Shown in pieces: positions 43,839-53,968 of a DNA stretch of 64,000 nt (position 1 is its first letter; each line of letters begins with the position of its first letter). The stretch is from DATAOG01 sp963798075 (lineage in GTDB: Bacteria; Pseudomonadota; Alphaproteobacteria; Geminicoccales; Geminicoccaceae). Both the position numbers and the translations under genes were made by a program. Under the pieces are notes generated by a model that did no database searches, was not told where the DNA came from, and worked only from the letters and a program-made list of their open reading frames with translations. The stretch is taken from the NCBI GenBank assembly GCA_963798075.1, contig CAWCRU010000031.1:1-64000 (forward strand), given 5' to 3'.

Positions 43839-44828
43839 ATGCAGATCCACCGGGGTTACTGGAGCTTGCCGAAAGCCGCGCTGCACGGCGTGGTCGCGAT
43901 CGGCAACTTCGACGGCGTGCATCGGGGCCATCGCGCTCTGATCGGGCGCGCGCGTGCCCTGGCCCAGGCGCTTGGCGCGCCCCTCGGCGTGATCACCTTC
44001 GAGCCGCACCCGCGCGAGGTCTTGACCCCCGACCGGGCGCCGCCGCGGCTCACCCCCTTTCGGATCAAGGCGCGCCTTCTGGCCGAGCTCGGCGTCGAGC
44101 ACCTGTTCGCGCTCGCCTTCACCGACCACCTCCGCCAGAAGACGCCCGCCCAGTTCGTCCACGACGTGCTGGCAGGCGGCCTCGGCGTGCGCCAGGTCGT
44201 GGTCGGCTACGACTTCCGCTTCGGCAACCGGCGCGCGGGCGACGTCGACGCCCTCGCCGCGCTGGGCAAGGACTACGGCTTCGAGGTCAGCCGGGTCGAG
44301 CCGATCGCATGGCGGGACGAGGTCTGCTCGTCGAGCCGCGTGCGCGCCGCGATCGCGGCAGGCGACGTAGCGCTCGCCCGCGAACTTCTCGCGCATCCGT
44401 TCATGGTCGAGGGCCGGGTGGTCGCAGGCGACCGGCGCGGCCGCGCGCTCGGCTATCCAACCGCCAACCTGCAGCCTCCACGGCGAAAGGCGCTGTGGCC
44501 CGCGGCCGGCATCTACGCGGTCCGCGCCCGCTGCCCGGACGGCGCCTTGAGCGACTGGCAGGACGCGGTCGCGAGCCTCGGCGTGCGTCCGACCTTCGAG
44601 GGCCAGGATCTTCGCCTCGAGGTCCATCTGTTCGACCACGAGATCGACCTCTACGGCAGGCGTTTGTGCTGCGCCTTCGTCGAGCGCCTGCGCCCTGAGC
44701 TCAAGTTCGACGAAGAGAGCGCGCTCAAGGCGCAAATGGCGCTCGACTGCGTCCAGGCGCGCGCCGCCCTTTCGCAGGATGCGGCCGAGCCCTACATGGC
44801 GCTCACACCCAAAGCCCGGGGCGCCTGA
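43839..44828 (+). CDS. ribF: Bifunctional riboflavin kinase/FAD synthetase
   Basis: A 329-aa enzyme that phosphorylates riboflavin to FMN and adenylates FMN to FAD. The N-terminal nucleotidyltransferase domain has IGNFDGVHRGHRALI and SSSRVRAAIAAGDV; the C-terminal flavokinase domain has GDRRGRALGYPTANL, AAGIYAV and SLGVRPTF. ATG 43839 is preferred because the frame upstream is not conserved. It is the first gene of the conserved run ribF-ileS-lspA-bamF. Confidence 0.95.
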   Translation: MQIHRGYWSLPKAALHGVVAIGNFDGVHRGHRALIGRARALAQALGAPLGVITFEPHPREVLTPDRAPPRLTPFRIKARLLAELGVEHLFALAFTDHLRQKTPAQFVHDVLAGGLGVRQVVVGYDFRFGNRRAGDVDALAALGKDYGFEVSRVEPIAWRDEVCSSSRVRAAIAAGDVALARELLAHPFMVEGRVVAGDRRGRALGYPTANLQPPRRKALWPAAGIYAVRARCPDGALSDWQDAVASLGVRPTFEGQDLRLEVHLFDHEIDLYGRRLCCAFVERLRPELKFDEESALKAQMALDCVQARAALSQDAAEPYMALTPKARGA

Positions 44829-44867
44829 TCCCGCCCCGCCCGCAGCCGGAAACGCCAGAGCCCGCCC

Positions 44868-47687
44868 ATGACCACCGACTATCGCGCGACCGTGTTCCTG
44901 CCCAAGACCGCCTTCCCGATGAAGGCCAATCTCGCGGCGCGCGAGCCCGAGATCCTGGCGCGCTGGGCCGCGCTTGGCCTCTATGAGCGCCTGCGCGAGC
45001 AGGCGAAGGGTCGGGAAAAATTCATCCTGCACGACGGCCCGCCCTACGCGAACGGCCATCTGCACATGGGCACCGCCCTCAACAAGATCCTCAAGGACGT
45101 GGTCAACCGCAGCCAGCAGATGCTGGGCAAGGATGCGGCCTACGTGCCGGGCTGGGACTGCCACGGCCTGCCGATCGAGTGGCAGATCGAGCAGCGCTAT
45201 CGGCAGGCGGGCAAGGACAAGGACGCCGTGCCGGCGGCCGAGTTCCGGCGCGAGTGCCGCGAGTTCGCCGAGCACTGGATCGAGGTCCAGCGCCAGGAGT
45301 TCATGCGCCTGGGCGTGGTCGGCGACTGGCGGCACCCCTACACGACCATGGCCTACCCGGCCGAGGCCGGGATTTTCCGCGAGCTGGCCAAGTTCCTGCA
45401 GGCGGGCGAGCTCTACCGCGGCCTCAAGTCGGTGCTCTGGTCGGTCGTCGAGAAGACAGCACTCGCCGAAGCCGAGGTCGAGTACCACGACCACACCTCG
45501 ACCACGATCTTCGTCCGCTTCCCGGTCGTCGAGGCGTCCGTCTCCGAGCTCGAAGGTGCCGCCGTCCTGATCTGGACGACCACGCCCTGGACCATGCCGG
45601 GCAACCGCGCGATCGCCTATGGCGAGGAGGTCGACTACCGCGTGATCGAGGTCCAGGAGGTCGGCGAAGGCTCGCGGGCGGTGGTCGGGGAAAAGCTGCT
45701 GCTCGCCGCCCGGCTCGTCCCGGACGTGACCGCGGCGGCCAGGATCACAGCTTACCGGACGCTGGCCGAACTGGCCGGCGCGGCGCTCGCCGGCACGGTC
45801 TGCCGGCATCCGCTGCGCGGCCAGGGCTACGACTTCGAGGTCCCCTTGCTGGCCGCGGACTTCGTCAGCGCCGAGGACGGCACGGGCCTCGTCCACATCG
45901 CGCCCTCGCACGGCGCCGACGACTTCGAGCTCGGCGCGGCGCACGGCCTCGAGGTGCCGGACACGGTCGCCGAGGATGGCGTCTACACCGAGCGGGTGCC
46001 GCTGTTCGCGGGCCAGCACGTGTTCAAGGCGGCCGAGCCCGTGATCGAAGCGCTGGTCGAGGCGGGCGCGCTCCTCGCCCGCGGCAAGCTCACCCACAGC
46101 TATCCCCATTCCTGGCGATCCAAGGCGCCCTTGATCTTCCGCGCGACGCCGCAGTGGTTCATCCCGATGGAGGGCCCGGGCCGGCTGCGCGCCAAGGCGC
46201 TGGAAGCGATCGAGGAGACGCGCTGGGTCCCGGCATCCGGGAAGAACCGGATCCGCGGCATGATCGAGAGCCGGCCCGACTGGTGCATCTCGCGCCAGCG
46301 CGCCTGGGGCGTGCCGATCGCGGTGTTCGTGCGCAGGGCCGACGACCAGCCGCTGCGCGACCCCTTGGTCAACGAGCGGATCGCGGCTGCCTTCGAGCAG
46401 GAGGGGGCGGACGCCTGGTTCACGAGCCCGCCCGAGCGCTTTCTCGGACCGGACCGCGATCCCGCCGACTACGAGCAGGTGACCGACATCGTCGACGTCT
46501 GGTTCGAATCGGGGTGCACGCACGCGACCGTGCTCGAGCAGCGCCCCGAGCTCGCCTGGCCTGCGACGCTCTACCTCGAGGGCTCCGACCAGCACCGCGG
46601 CTGGTTCCACTCCTCGCTGCTCGAGAGCTGCGGCACCCGCGGCCGCGCGCCCTACGACGCGGTGCTGACCCATGGCTTCGTGGTCGACGAACACGGCCGC
46701 AAGATGTCGAAGTCGCTCGGCAACGTGGTCTCGCCGCTCGACCTGATGAAGACCCGCGGCGCCGACATTCTGAGGCTCTGGTCGGTCGGCGCCGACTACG
46801 CCGAGGATCTGCGGATCGGCGAGGAGATCCTGGCCGGCCAGGCGGACGCCTACCGGCGCCTGCGCAACACGCTGCGCTACCTGCTGGGCTCGCTTGCGGG
46901 CTTTGCCGCGGCCGAGCGGCTGCCCGACGCCGAGATGCCCGAGCTCGAGCGCTGGGTGCTGCATCGCCTGGCCGAGCTCGACCGGCTGGTGCGCGCCGCC
47001 AACCGGGACTTCGACTTCCCGCGCCTCTATTCGGCGCTGCACAACTTCTGCGCGACCGATCTCTCCGCCTTTTACTTCGATGTCCGCAAGGACGCGCTCT
47101 ATTGCGACCGCCCGGACAGCCGCCGCCGGCGCGCCGCGCGCACCGTGCTCGACCAGCTGTTCGAGTGCCTGACCGCTTGGCTCGCCCCGGTCCTGGTGTT
47201 CACGACCGAGGAGGCCTGGCTGACCCGGCACCCATCTGAGGCCGGGAGCGTGCATCTGCGCCAGTTCCCGGCCTTGCCGGCGGCCTGGCACGATCCGGCG
47301 CTCGGCGCGCGGTGGGAGCGGCTCCGCCGGGTCCGCCGCGTGATCACCGGCGCGCTCGAGGTCGAGCGGCAGGAGAAGCGGATCGGCTCGAGCCTGGAGG
47401 CCGCACCCGCGGTCTATGTGGCGAACGAGGCGCTCGCCAGCCTGCTCAAGGAGGTCGACCTGGCCGAGCTCGCGATCACGAGCGCCATCGAGGTGATCGA
47501 GGCGGCACCGCCGGCCGGCAGCTTCCGGCTCGACGACGTGCCGGAGGTGGGCGTGGTGCCCAGGCCGGCCACAGGCCAAAAATGCGCCCGCTGCTGGCAG
47601 GTGCTGGCGGAGGTCGGCGCCAACCCGTCCGCGCCCGACCTCTGCCGGCGCTGCGAGGACGCCCTCGCCGCTCTGGCGACCGCCTGA
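44868..47687 (+). CDS. ileS: Isoleucyl-tRNA synthetase
   Basis: A 939-aa class I aminoacyl-tRNA synthetase. The HIGH motif appears as GHLHMG in PPYANGHLHMG and the KMSKS loop as KMSKSLGNV. The CP1 editing domain has TTPWTMPGN. The C-terminal zinc ribbon CARCW...LCRRC is present, so this is the bacterial zinc-containing type. Position between ribF and lspA is the standard proteobacterial arrangement. Confidence 0.97.
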   Translation: MTTDYRATVFLPKTAFPMKANLAAREPEILARWAALGLYERLREQAKGREKFILHDGPPYANGHLHMGTALNKILKDVVNRSQQMLGKDAAYVPGWDCHGLPIEWQIEQRYRQAGKDKDAVPAAEFRRECREFAEHWIEVQRQEFMRLGVVGDWRHPYTTMAYPAEAGIFRELAKFLQAGELYRGLKSVLWSVVEKTALAEAEVEYHDHTSTTIFVRFPVVEASVSELEGAAVLIWTTTPWTMPGNRAIAYGEEVDYRVIEVQEVGEGSRAVVGEKLLLAARLVPDVTAAARITAYRTLAELAGAALAGTVCRHPLRGQGYDFEVPLLAADFVSAEDGTGLVHIAPSHGADDFELGAAHGLEVPDTVAEDGVYTERVPLFAGQHVFKAAEPVIEALVEAGALLARGKLTHSYPHSWRSKAPLIFRATPQWFIPMEGPGRLRAKALEAIEETRWVPASGKNRIRGMIESRPDWCISRQRAWGVPIAVFVRRADDQPLRDPLVNERIAAAFEQEGADAWFTSPPERFLGPDRDPADYEQVTDIVDVWFESGCTHATVLEQRPELAWPATLYLEGSDQHRGWFHSSLLESCGTRGRAPYDAVLTHGFVVDEHGRKMSKSLGNVVSPLDLMKTRGADILRLWSVGADYAEDLRIGEEILAGQADAYRRLRNTLRYLLGSLAGFAAAERLPDAEMPELERWVLHRLAELDRLVRAANRDFDFPRLYSALHNFCATDLSAFYFDVRKDALYCDRPDSRRRRAARTVLDQLFECLTAWLAPVLVFTTEEAWLTRHPSEAGSVHLRQFPALPAAWHDPALGARWERLRRVRRVITGALEVERQEKRIGSSLEAAPAVYVANEALASLLKEVDLAELAITSAIEVIEAAPPAGSFRLDDVPEVGVVPRPATGQKCARCWQVLAEVGANPSAPDLCRRCEDALAALATA

Positions 47688-47706
47688 GCCGGCCCGGAAC
47701 GCCGCC

Positions 47707-48177
47707 ATGCTGCGTCTCGGCCTCGCGGTCGCCCTCGTCACCCTCGTGCTCGATCAGCTCGCCAAATGGGCGGCGCTGGCCGGGCTCGATCCCGGCGGCC
47801 CGCCGCTACCCGTGACGCCGTTTTTCAACCTCGTCCTGGTCTGGAATCGCGGCGTCAGCTTTGGCATGTTCAACTCGGGCGGCGCGTTCGCGCCCTGGCT
47901 GCTGTCGGGCCTGGCACTCGCCGTGGTGGTCGGTCTCGTGGTCTGGCTCAAGCGCAGCGACCAGCTGCTGACCGGGCTCGGGCTCGGCCTCGTGATCGGC
48001 GGCGCGCTCGGCAACATGATCGACCGCATCCGCTTCGGCGCGGTGGTCGACTTTCTCGACTTCCACCTGGCGGGCTACCACTGGCCGGCGTTCAACCTGG
48101 CCGACGCCGGCATCTGCGTCGGCGCGGTGCTGCTGCTCGCGGACGGCTTGCTGGTGCGGCGCCAACAGCCTACATAA
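47707..48177 (+). CDS. lspA: Lipoprotein signal peptidase (signal peptidase II)
   Basis: A 156-aa inner-membrane aspartyl protease that removes signal peptides from prolipoproteins. The conserved boxes are VLDQLAKW, VWNRGVSFGMF, GGALGNMIDRIRFGAVVDFL (first catalytic Asp) and FNLADAGICVGA (second catalytic Asp), with four membrane helices. It begins 19 bp after ileS. Confidence 0.95.
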   Translation: MLRLGLAVALVTLVLDQLAKWAALAGLDPGGPPLPVTPFFNLVLVWNRGVSFGMFNSGGAFAPWLLSGLALAVVVGLVVWLKRSDQLLTGLGLGLVIGGALGNMIDRIRFGAVVDFLDFHLAGYHWPAFNLADAGICVGAVLLLADGLLVRRQQPT

Positions 48178-48220
48178 GCGCTCGACGAGGCGCCGCGACC
48201 AGCTCGAGGATGATCGACAG

Positions 48221-48835
48221 GTGAGGACGACGATCGGCGCTGCGCGGCCCGCAATCCTGCTCCTGGGCGTGGGCTTGCTGGCGCTCGCGGGCTGCGCCCG
48301 CGGCTCGGTCCAGGATGCGTTGGGCATGGGCAAGCGGGCACCCGACGAGTTTGCGGTGGTGGCGCGCGCGCCGCTGATCATTCCGCCGGATTTCGACCTG
48401 CGTCCGCCCCGGCCGGGCGAAGGCCGGCCGGCCGCCGGCACCACCAGCGACCAGGCGCGCGCGACCTTGCTCGGGCAGACCTCGGTGCCGGCCGCGAGCG
48501 GCCTTGCGGGCGACGGTCAGTCCATCGGATCGGGTGCGAGCCCGGGCCAGCAGGCGCTCGTGGTCGAGGCCGGCGGCAGCACCGCCAATCCGCAGATCCG
48601 GCGCCAGATCGCCGAAGAGAATCAGTCGCTCGCCCAGGTCGAGCAGGCGCTGTTCACCCGCGTGATGGAGTGGCGCCAGCCGAGCACGCTGGGTGCGACC
48701 GTCGACGCGCCGGCCGAGGCCGAGCGCCTGCGGGCCAACCGGACCAAGGGCGTGCCGGCGACCGCGGGTGACACGCCGAGCGTCGTGGAGCGGCGGCAGA
48801 GCCCGCTCGGCGCGCTCGTGAGCAAGGTGTTCTGA
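48221..48835 (+). CDS. DUF3035 lipoprotein (BamF-type BAM complex subunit)
   Basis: A 204-aa outer-membrane lipoprotein. The signal peptide ends in a lipobox (LALAGC) and the family signature APDEFAVVARAPLIIPPDFD with LRPPRPGE follows. In Caulobacter the homologous protein BamF belongs to the outer-membrane beta-barrel assembly machine and the family is alphaproteobacterial. The GTG at 48221 places the signal peptide well. Its stop overlaps the ATG of the M16 peptidase by one base (TGATG). Confidence 0.88.
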   Translation: MRTTIGAARPAILLLGVGLLALAGCARGSVQDALGMGKRAPDEFAVVARAPLIIPPDFDLRPPRPGEGRPAAGTTSDQARATLLGQTSVPAASGLAGDGQSIGSGASPGQQALVVEAGGSTANPQIRRQIAEENQSLAQVEQALFTRVMEWRQPSTLGATVDAPAEAERLRANRTKGVPATAGDTPSVVERRQSPLGALVSKVF

Positions 48836-50277
48836 TGGCGAGGATCGCGATCTCGAGGGCGGGCGGTACCGGCGTCGCGCTGGTCCTGACGTTGACGGCA
48901 TTGGCGGCGAGCAGCGAGGCGGCGGTGTTCAATCCGGAGACCTTTACCCTTGCCAACGGCATGCAGGTGGTGGTGGTGACCAACCGCCGGGCGCCGGTGG
49001 TCAGCCATCACGTCTGGTACAAGGTGGGCTCCGCCGACAGTCCGGTCGGCAAATCCGGACTCGCGCACTTTCTCGAGCATCTGATGTTCAAGGGCACCGA
49101 CACGCTGGCCGCCGGCGAGTTCTCGAGGATCGTGGCGCGCAACGGCGGCAACGAAAACGCGTTCACCGGCCAGGACTACACCGGCTATTTCCAGACCATC
49201 GCCAAGGACCGCCTGGAGACGGTCATGCGCATGGAGGCCGATCGCATGACCCATCTCAAGCTCGAGCCCGAGGAGGTGCGCACCGAGCGCGACGTCGTCC
49301 TCGAGGAGCGCTCGATGCGGGTCGACAACGATCCGGGCTCCCGCCTCGGCGAGCTGGTCAATGCCACCCAGTACCTGAACCATCCCTATCGCCTGCCGGT
49401 GATCGGCTGGCGCCACGAGATGGCGAGCTACTCGCGCGAGGATGCGCTCGCCTTCTATCGCACCTGGTACGCGCCCGACAACGCGGTCCTGATCGTGGCC
49501 GGCGACATCGATGCCGCCGAGCTCAGGCCCCTGGCCGAGAAGTACTATGGCGTGATTCCGGCACGGCCGATCCCGGCGCGCCACCGGCTCGTCGAGCCGC
49601 CGCAGGACGCGCCGCGCGAGGTCGACCTTTCCGATCCAAGGGTCCAGCAGCCGACCCTGATCCGCTCCTATCTGGCCCCGAGCTTCAGCGCCGGCGCGAG
49701 CCAGCACGCCTATCCGCTCGAGGTGCTGGCGCAGGTCCTGGGTGGTACCAGCACGTCCAGGCTCTATCGCTCGCTGGTGATCGAGCAGAAGCTCGCGAGC
49801 TCGGCCGGCGCCTACTATCACGGCACGGCGCTCGATCTGACAACCTTGCAGGCCTACGCGAGCCCGCGCCCGGGGGTCAGCCTGGAGGACCTGGAGGCGG
49901 CGCTCGACGCCGAGCTCGCGCGCCTCAAGAGCGAGCCGGTGACGGAAGCCGAGGTCAAGCGCGCGACCAGCCGCATGATCGCCGAGGCGGTCTATGCCAG
50001 GGACAGCCTGTCGACCGCGGTGCGCAGCTTCGGCGCCGCGCTGGCGACCGGGCGCACGGTCGCCGATGTCGAGGCATGGCCCGAGCGGATCGGCGCGGTG
50101 ACCGCGGCCGACGTCAACGCCGCCGCGGCCTACGTGCTCGATCCCGGGCGCTCGGTCACCGGCCGGCTGCGGCCCGCTGCGATCGCCGCCGCCGCCGCCG
50201 CGCCCGCGGCGGGTGCGGCCTCGCCGCCGCTCGGGGAGCAGGAGATCCACGCCACTGGAAAGGACACCGATGGTTAG
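48835..50277 (+). CDS. M16 family zinc metallopeptidase, active-site subunit
   Basis: A 480-aa exported peptidase. After a signal peptide (ISRAGGTGVALVLTLTALAA) the inverted zinc motif HFLEH appears in LAHFLEHLMFKGT, with the third ligand Glu about 75 residues later in the segment EEVRTERDVVLEERS. It has the mitochondrial-processing-peptidase beta-like fold. It partners the next gene, which lacks the zinc motif; such pairs form heterodimers. The 3' end overlaps that gene by 8 bp. Confidence 0.9.
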   Translation: MARIAISRAGGTGVALVLTLTALAASSEAAVFNPETFTLANGMQVVVVTNRRAPVVSHHVWYKVGSADSPVGKSGLAHFLEHLMFKGTDTLAAGEFSRIVARNGGNENAFTGQDYTGYFQTIAKDRLETVMRMEADRMTHLKLEPEEVRTERDVVLEERSMRVDNDPGSRLGELVNATQYLNHPYRLPVIGWRHEMASYSREDALAFYRTWYAPDNAVLIVAGDIDAAELRPLAEKYYGVIPARPIPARHRLVEPPQDAPREVDLSDPRVQQPTLIRSYLAPSFSAGASQHAYPLEVLAQVLGGTSTSRLYRSLVIEQKLASSAGAYYHGTALDLTTLQAYASPRPGVSLEDLEAALDAELARLKSEPVTEAEVKRATSRMIAEAVYARDSLSTAVRSFGAALATGRTVADVEAWPERIGAVTAADVNAAAAYVLDPGRSVTGRLRPAAIAAAAAAPAAGAASPPLGEQEIHATGKDTDG

Positions 50278-51592
50278 GGCCGCGGGTCTCCTGAGCCTGG
50301 CGATGGCGGCCGGTATGTTGTGCCCGATGGTGGCGGCCAAGGCTGCGGCCAAGGTCGAGCGGGTGGTGAGCCCGGGCGGCATCGAGGCCTACCTGCTCAG
50401 CGAGCCCTCGATCCCGTTCCTGTCGCTGGCGCTGCAGTTCCGGGGCGGCGCCGCCCTCGATCCGGTTGGCAAGGAGGGCTTGGCCTACATGGTCTCGGGC
50501 CTGTTGGACGAGGGCGCTGGCGACCTCGACAACCAGGCATTCCGGACCGAGCTCGAGGATCTCGCGATCCGGCTGTCGTTCGAAGCCGGCCAGGACGAGT
50601 TCTCGGGCCGGCTCAAGACGCTGACCGAGCATCGCGAGCGCGCCTTCGAGCTGCTCGGTCTGGCGCTGAGCGCCCCGCGCTTCGAGGCCGAGCCGGTCGA
50701 GCGGATCCGCAACCAGATCCAGGCCAGCCTGCGCCGGCGGACCGAGGACCCGGACTATCTGGCCAGCGTCACCTGGTTCGCCAACGCTTTTCCCAACCAC
50801 CCCTACGGTCGTCCGAGTCAGGGTACGGTCGCGAGCGTCGCGGCGATCACGGTCGATGACCTGCGCGCCTTCGGCGGCCGCCGTCTGGCCAAGGACAATC
50901 TGGTGGTCGCGGTATCGGGCGACATCACGGCGGTGGAGCTGGCGCCGCTGCTCGATCGCGCCTTCGGCGGGCTGCCGGCGCACAGCGAGCCCTTCGCGCT
51001 CGCGCCCGCCCGGCCCGCGGACGGCGGCACGGTGATCGTGCGCAAGGACGTGCCCCAGAGCCAGGTGGTGTTCGGCGAGCGCGGCCTCGCCCGCGACGAT
51101 CCCGACTTCTACGCCGCCTACGTCGCCAACCACATGCTGGGCGGCGGCGGCTTCACCTCGCGTCTGACCGAGGAGGTGCGGGAAAAGCGCGGGCTTGCCT
51201 ATTCGGTCTCGAGCTACCTCTACCCGATGGACTTCGCGCCGCTCTGGCTGGGCGGGCTCGGGACCGCCAACGCCGCGGTCGGCGAGGCGCTGGAGGTGGT
51301 GCGTGCCCAGCTCAAAGGCATGGCCGCCGGCAACATCGACCAGGCGGCGCTCGACGACGCCAAGACCTATCTGACCGGCTCCTTCCCGCTGCACCTGACC
51401 AGCAATGACGGGATCGCCGCCATGCTCGTGGCGATGCAGGTCGACCATCTCGGCATCGACTATCTCGAGCGCCGCAACGGCTACATCGAGGCCGTGACGC
51501 TCAAGGACGTGCAGCGGGTCGCGGCCCGGCTCTATCATCCGGACCACCTGCTGGTGGTCGTGGTCGGGGAGCCCAAGGGGCTCGAAGGCTGA
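50270..51592 (+). CDS. M16 family peptidase-like protein, inactive-type partner subunit
   Basis: A 440-aa exported protein with the same fold as its upstream neighbour. The zinc motif is replaced (EGLAYMVSGLLDEGAG), so it is not catalytic alone. The C-terminal half has EEVREKRGLAYSVSSYLYP, where the Arg-Tyr pair of alpha-type partners helps bind substrate. ATG 50270 (MVRAAGLLSLAMAAGMLCPM) gives a signal peptide and overlaps the preceding stop, indicating translational coupling and equal amounts of both subunits. Confidence 0.9.
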   Translation: MVRAAGLLSLAMAAGMLCPMVAAKAAAKVERVVSPGGIEAYLLSEPSIPFLSLALQFRGGAALDPVGKEGLAYMVSGLLDEGAGDLDNQAFRTELEDLAIRLSFEAGQDEFSGRLKTLTEHRERAFELLGLALSAPRFEAEPVERIRNQIQASLRRRTEDPDYLASVTWFANAFPNHPYGRPSQGTVASVAAITVDDLRAFGGRRLAKDNLVVAVSGDITAVELAPLLDRAFGGLPAHSEPFALAPARPADGGTVIVRKDVPQSQVVFGERGLARDDPDFYAAYVANHMLGGGGFTSRLTEEVREKRGLAYSVSSYLYPMDFAPLWLGGLGTANAAVGEALEVVRAQLKGMAAGNIDQAALDDAKTYLTGSFPLHLTSNDGIAAMLVAMQVDHLGIDYLERRNGYIEAVTLKDVQRVAARLYHPDHLLVVVVGEPKGLEG

Positions 51593-51652
51593 ACCCGTAG
51601 CCGGCCGGGCCGGGGCGCGGCGCCGGAGGCGGCTCGAGGGAGGGCCCGGAGC

Positions 51653-53458
51653 GTGGCGCCGATCCGTCGCCTGCCGCAGCAGCTGGTCAACCGGATCGCC
51701 GCCGGCGAGGTGGTCGAGCGCCCGGCCGCCGCGGTCAAGGAGCTGATCGAGAACGCCCTCGACGCCGGCGCCGGGCGGGTTGCGGTCGAGCTCGCGGGCG
51801 GCGGTGCCGTCCTGATCGCGGTCACCGACGACGGCCAGGGCATGCCGCCCGCCGAGCTCACCCTCGCGCTCGAGCGCCATGCCACCTCCAAGCTCGAGGA
51901 CGACGACCTGGTGCGGATCCGGACGCTCGGCTTCCGCGGCGAGGCGCTAGCCGCGCTCGCCGGCGTCAGCCGGCTTGCAATCACGAGCCGGCCGCGGGGT
52001 CAGGACAGCGCCTTCACGCTGGCCGCCGAGGCCGGCGCGAGCGGCCCGCCGGTGCCCGCGGCCGGCGCTTTCGGCACGAGGGTCGAGGTCCGCGACCTGT
52101 TCTTCGCGACGCCTGCCCGGCTCAAGTTCCTGAAGTCCGAGCGCGCCGAGATCCAGGCCGCGCGCGAGGTGGTCGAGCGCTTGGCGATGGCAAGCCCGGA
52201 CCTCGAGGTGACGATCCTGGTCGACGGCCGGCGCGTGCTCCAGCTGGCGCCCGGGACCGGCGATCTCGAGACCCGGCTCGCGGTCCGGCTCGCTCAGATC
52301 ATGGGCCAGGAGTTCGCCGCCAACGCGCTTACCATCAGGGTCGAGCGCGACGGCGTCGGCCTGCTCGGCTTTGCCGGTCTGCCGACCGCGAGCCAACGAA
52401 CCCAGCGTTTCCAGCATCTGTTCGTCAACCGCCGGCCGGTCCAGGACCGCCTGCTCAAAAGTGCGTTGCGCGCGGCCTATGGCGACCTTTTGTTCCACGA
52501 CCGGCAGCCGATGGCGGTTCTGTTCCTGGAGCTGGCGCCCGAGAGGGTCGACGTCAACGTCCACCCGGCCAAGGCCGAGGTCAGGTTCCGCGAGCCGGGC
52601 GTGGTCCGCGGCCTCGTGATCGGTGCGCTCCGGCAAGCCCTGCTGGCGGCCGGCGGGCGGACCTCGACCACGCTGGGCCAGGCGGCGCTCGGCGCCTTCC
52701 GGCCGGCGGCCGACCTGCCCTGGGCGCGCGGCCGGACCGGCAACCGCCATCCGGGGGCGGGGCTTGCCGAGGCAGCCGAGGGCTATCAGGCGCCCGCCGG
52801 CGACGACCGGTTCGAGCTCGGGCCGCCGTCGGCGCGTGCCGACGACACGTTCGTCCCTGCCGACGGCGGGCTCGAGCAGCATCCGCTCGGCGCGGCCCGG
52901 GCTCAGCTGCACGACGCCTACATCCTCGCCCAGACCACCGACGGCCTGGTCCTGGTCGATCAGCATGCCGCCCACGAGCGCCTGGTCTACGAGCACATGA
53001 AGGCGGCGCTGGCGGCCACCGGCATCGCCCGTCAGGGCCTGCTGCTGCCGGCGGTGGTCGAGCTCGACCCGGCAGCAGTCGAGTGCCTCGACGAGCGTCA
53101 GGCGGAGCTCGCGGAGCTCGGCTTGGTGCTCGAGCGGTTCGGCGCCGAGGCCGTTCTGGTGCGCGAAGTGCCAGCTTTGCTCGGCAATCCCGACGTCGGT
53201 CGCCTGGTCCGCGATCTGGCGGCCGACCTGGCGGCGATCGAGCAGGCGGTGAGCCTGCGCTCCGCCTTGGATCGGGTATGCGCGACGCTCGCCTGTCATG
53301 GCAGCGTGCGCGCCGGCCGCCGCCTGAACCTCGCCGAGATGAACGCGCTGTTGCGCGAGATGGAAGCGACCCCGCACAGCGGCCAGTGCAACCATGGGCG
53401 GCCGACCTACGTCAGCCTGTCGCGGGCCGACATCGAGCGCCTGTTCGGCCGCCGCTGA
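51653..53458 (+). CDS. mutL: DNA mismatch repair protein MutL
   Basis: A 601-aa GHKL ATPase acting with MutS in mismatch repair. The N-terminal boxes are NRIAAGEVVERPAAAVKELI, ENALDAG (catalytic Glu context), DDGQGMP and TLGFRGEALA. The C-terminal domain has the endonuclease motif DQHAAHERLVYE together with ACHGSVRAG and GQCNHGRPT, so this MutL should nick DNA itself, as in organisms without MutH. GTG 51653 is the likely start. Confidence 0.95.
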   Translation: MAPIRRLPQQLVNRIAAGEVVERPAAAVKELIENALDAGAGRVAVELAGGGAVLIAVTDDGQGMPPAELTLALERHATSKLEDDDLVRIRTLGFRGEALAALAGVSRLAITSRPRGQDSAFTLAAEAGASGPPVPAAGAFGTRVEVRDLFFATPARLKFLKSERAEIQAAREVVERLAMASPDLEVTILVDGRRVLQLAPGTGDLETRLAVRLAQIMGQEFAANALTIRVERDGVGLLGFAGLPTASQRTQRFQHLFVNRRPVQDRLLKSALRAAYGDLLFHDRQPMAVLFLELAPERVDVNVHPAKAEVRFREPGVVRGLVIGALRQALLAAGGRTSTTLGQAALGAFRPAADLPWARGRTGNRHPGAGLAEAAEGYQAPAGDDRFELGPPSARADDTFVPADGGLEQHPLGAARAQLHDAYILAQTTDGLVLVDQHAAHERLVYEHMKAALAATGIARQGLLLPAVVELDPAAVECLDERQAELAELGLVLERFGAEAVLVREVPALLGNPDVGRLVRDLAADLAAIEQAVSLRSALDRVCATLACHGSVRAGRRLNLAEMNALLREMEATPHSGQCNHGRPTYVSLSRADIERLFGRR

Positions 53459-53626
53459 CGCGGCTGGCGGGGGAAGATGAGCGCTGCGGCCGGCCGCGCG
53501 GCCAATTGCCGCTGTCCGGATCAGGCGCCGCAACCCTGGACAAGTTCCGCCCGGCGCGCCACATTTGGCGCTGGAGGTCCTCAATCGGGGTGCAGTGCGG
53601 CCGCCCTCGACGCTCTGGAGTGATTG

Positions 53627-53968
53627 ATGACATACGTCGTCACCGAAGCGTGCATCAGGTGCAAGTACATGGATTGTGTCGAGGTTTGCCCTGTCGATTG
53701 CTTCTACGAGGGCGAGAACATGCTCGTCATCAATCCCGACGAATGTATTGACTGCGGCGTCTGCGAGCCGGAATGCCCGGTCGAGGCGATTCTGCCCGAC
53801 ACCGAAGAGCAGGCCGAACGCTGGCTCGAGCTCAATCGTGACTACTCGACCGGCCAATGGCCCAATATCACCCGGAAGGGTGAGCCGCCGGCGGATGCCG
53901 ACGACTTCAAGGATCTGGAGAGCAAGTACGACAAGTACTTCAGCCAGAAGCCCGGCGCCAGCCGTTGA
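53627..53968 (+). CDS. fdxA: 7Fe ferredoxin FdxA
   Basis: A 113-aa ferredoxin. The [3Fe-4S]/[4Fe-4S] cysteine pattern is CIRCKYMDCVEVCPVDCF followed by CIDCGVCEPECP, matching the seven-iron type of alphaproteobacteria, and the long acidic C-terminal tail is normal. ATG 53627 is preferred over TTG 53624 because the CTGGAG ribosome site fits it. It is followed by carD, a frequent neighbour in alphaproteobacteria. Confidence 0.94.
   Translation: MTYVVTEACIRCKYMDCVEVCPVDCFYEGENMLVINPDECIDCGVCEPECPVEAILPDTEEQAERWLELNRDYSTGQWPNITRKGEPPADADDFKDLESKYDKYFSQKPGASR

Noticed and set aside
43161..47741. A 1526-codon open frame on the minus strand
   Set aside because: It is the antisense of ribF and ileS. 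Its protein has no family motifs and has the Arg/Gly/Ala/Leu bias expected when GC-rich coding DNA is read backwards.
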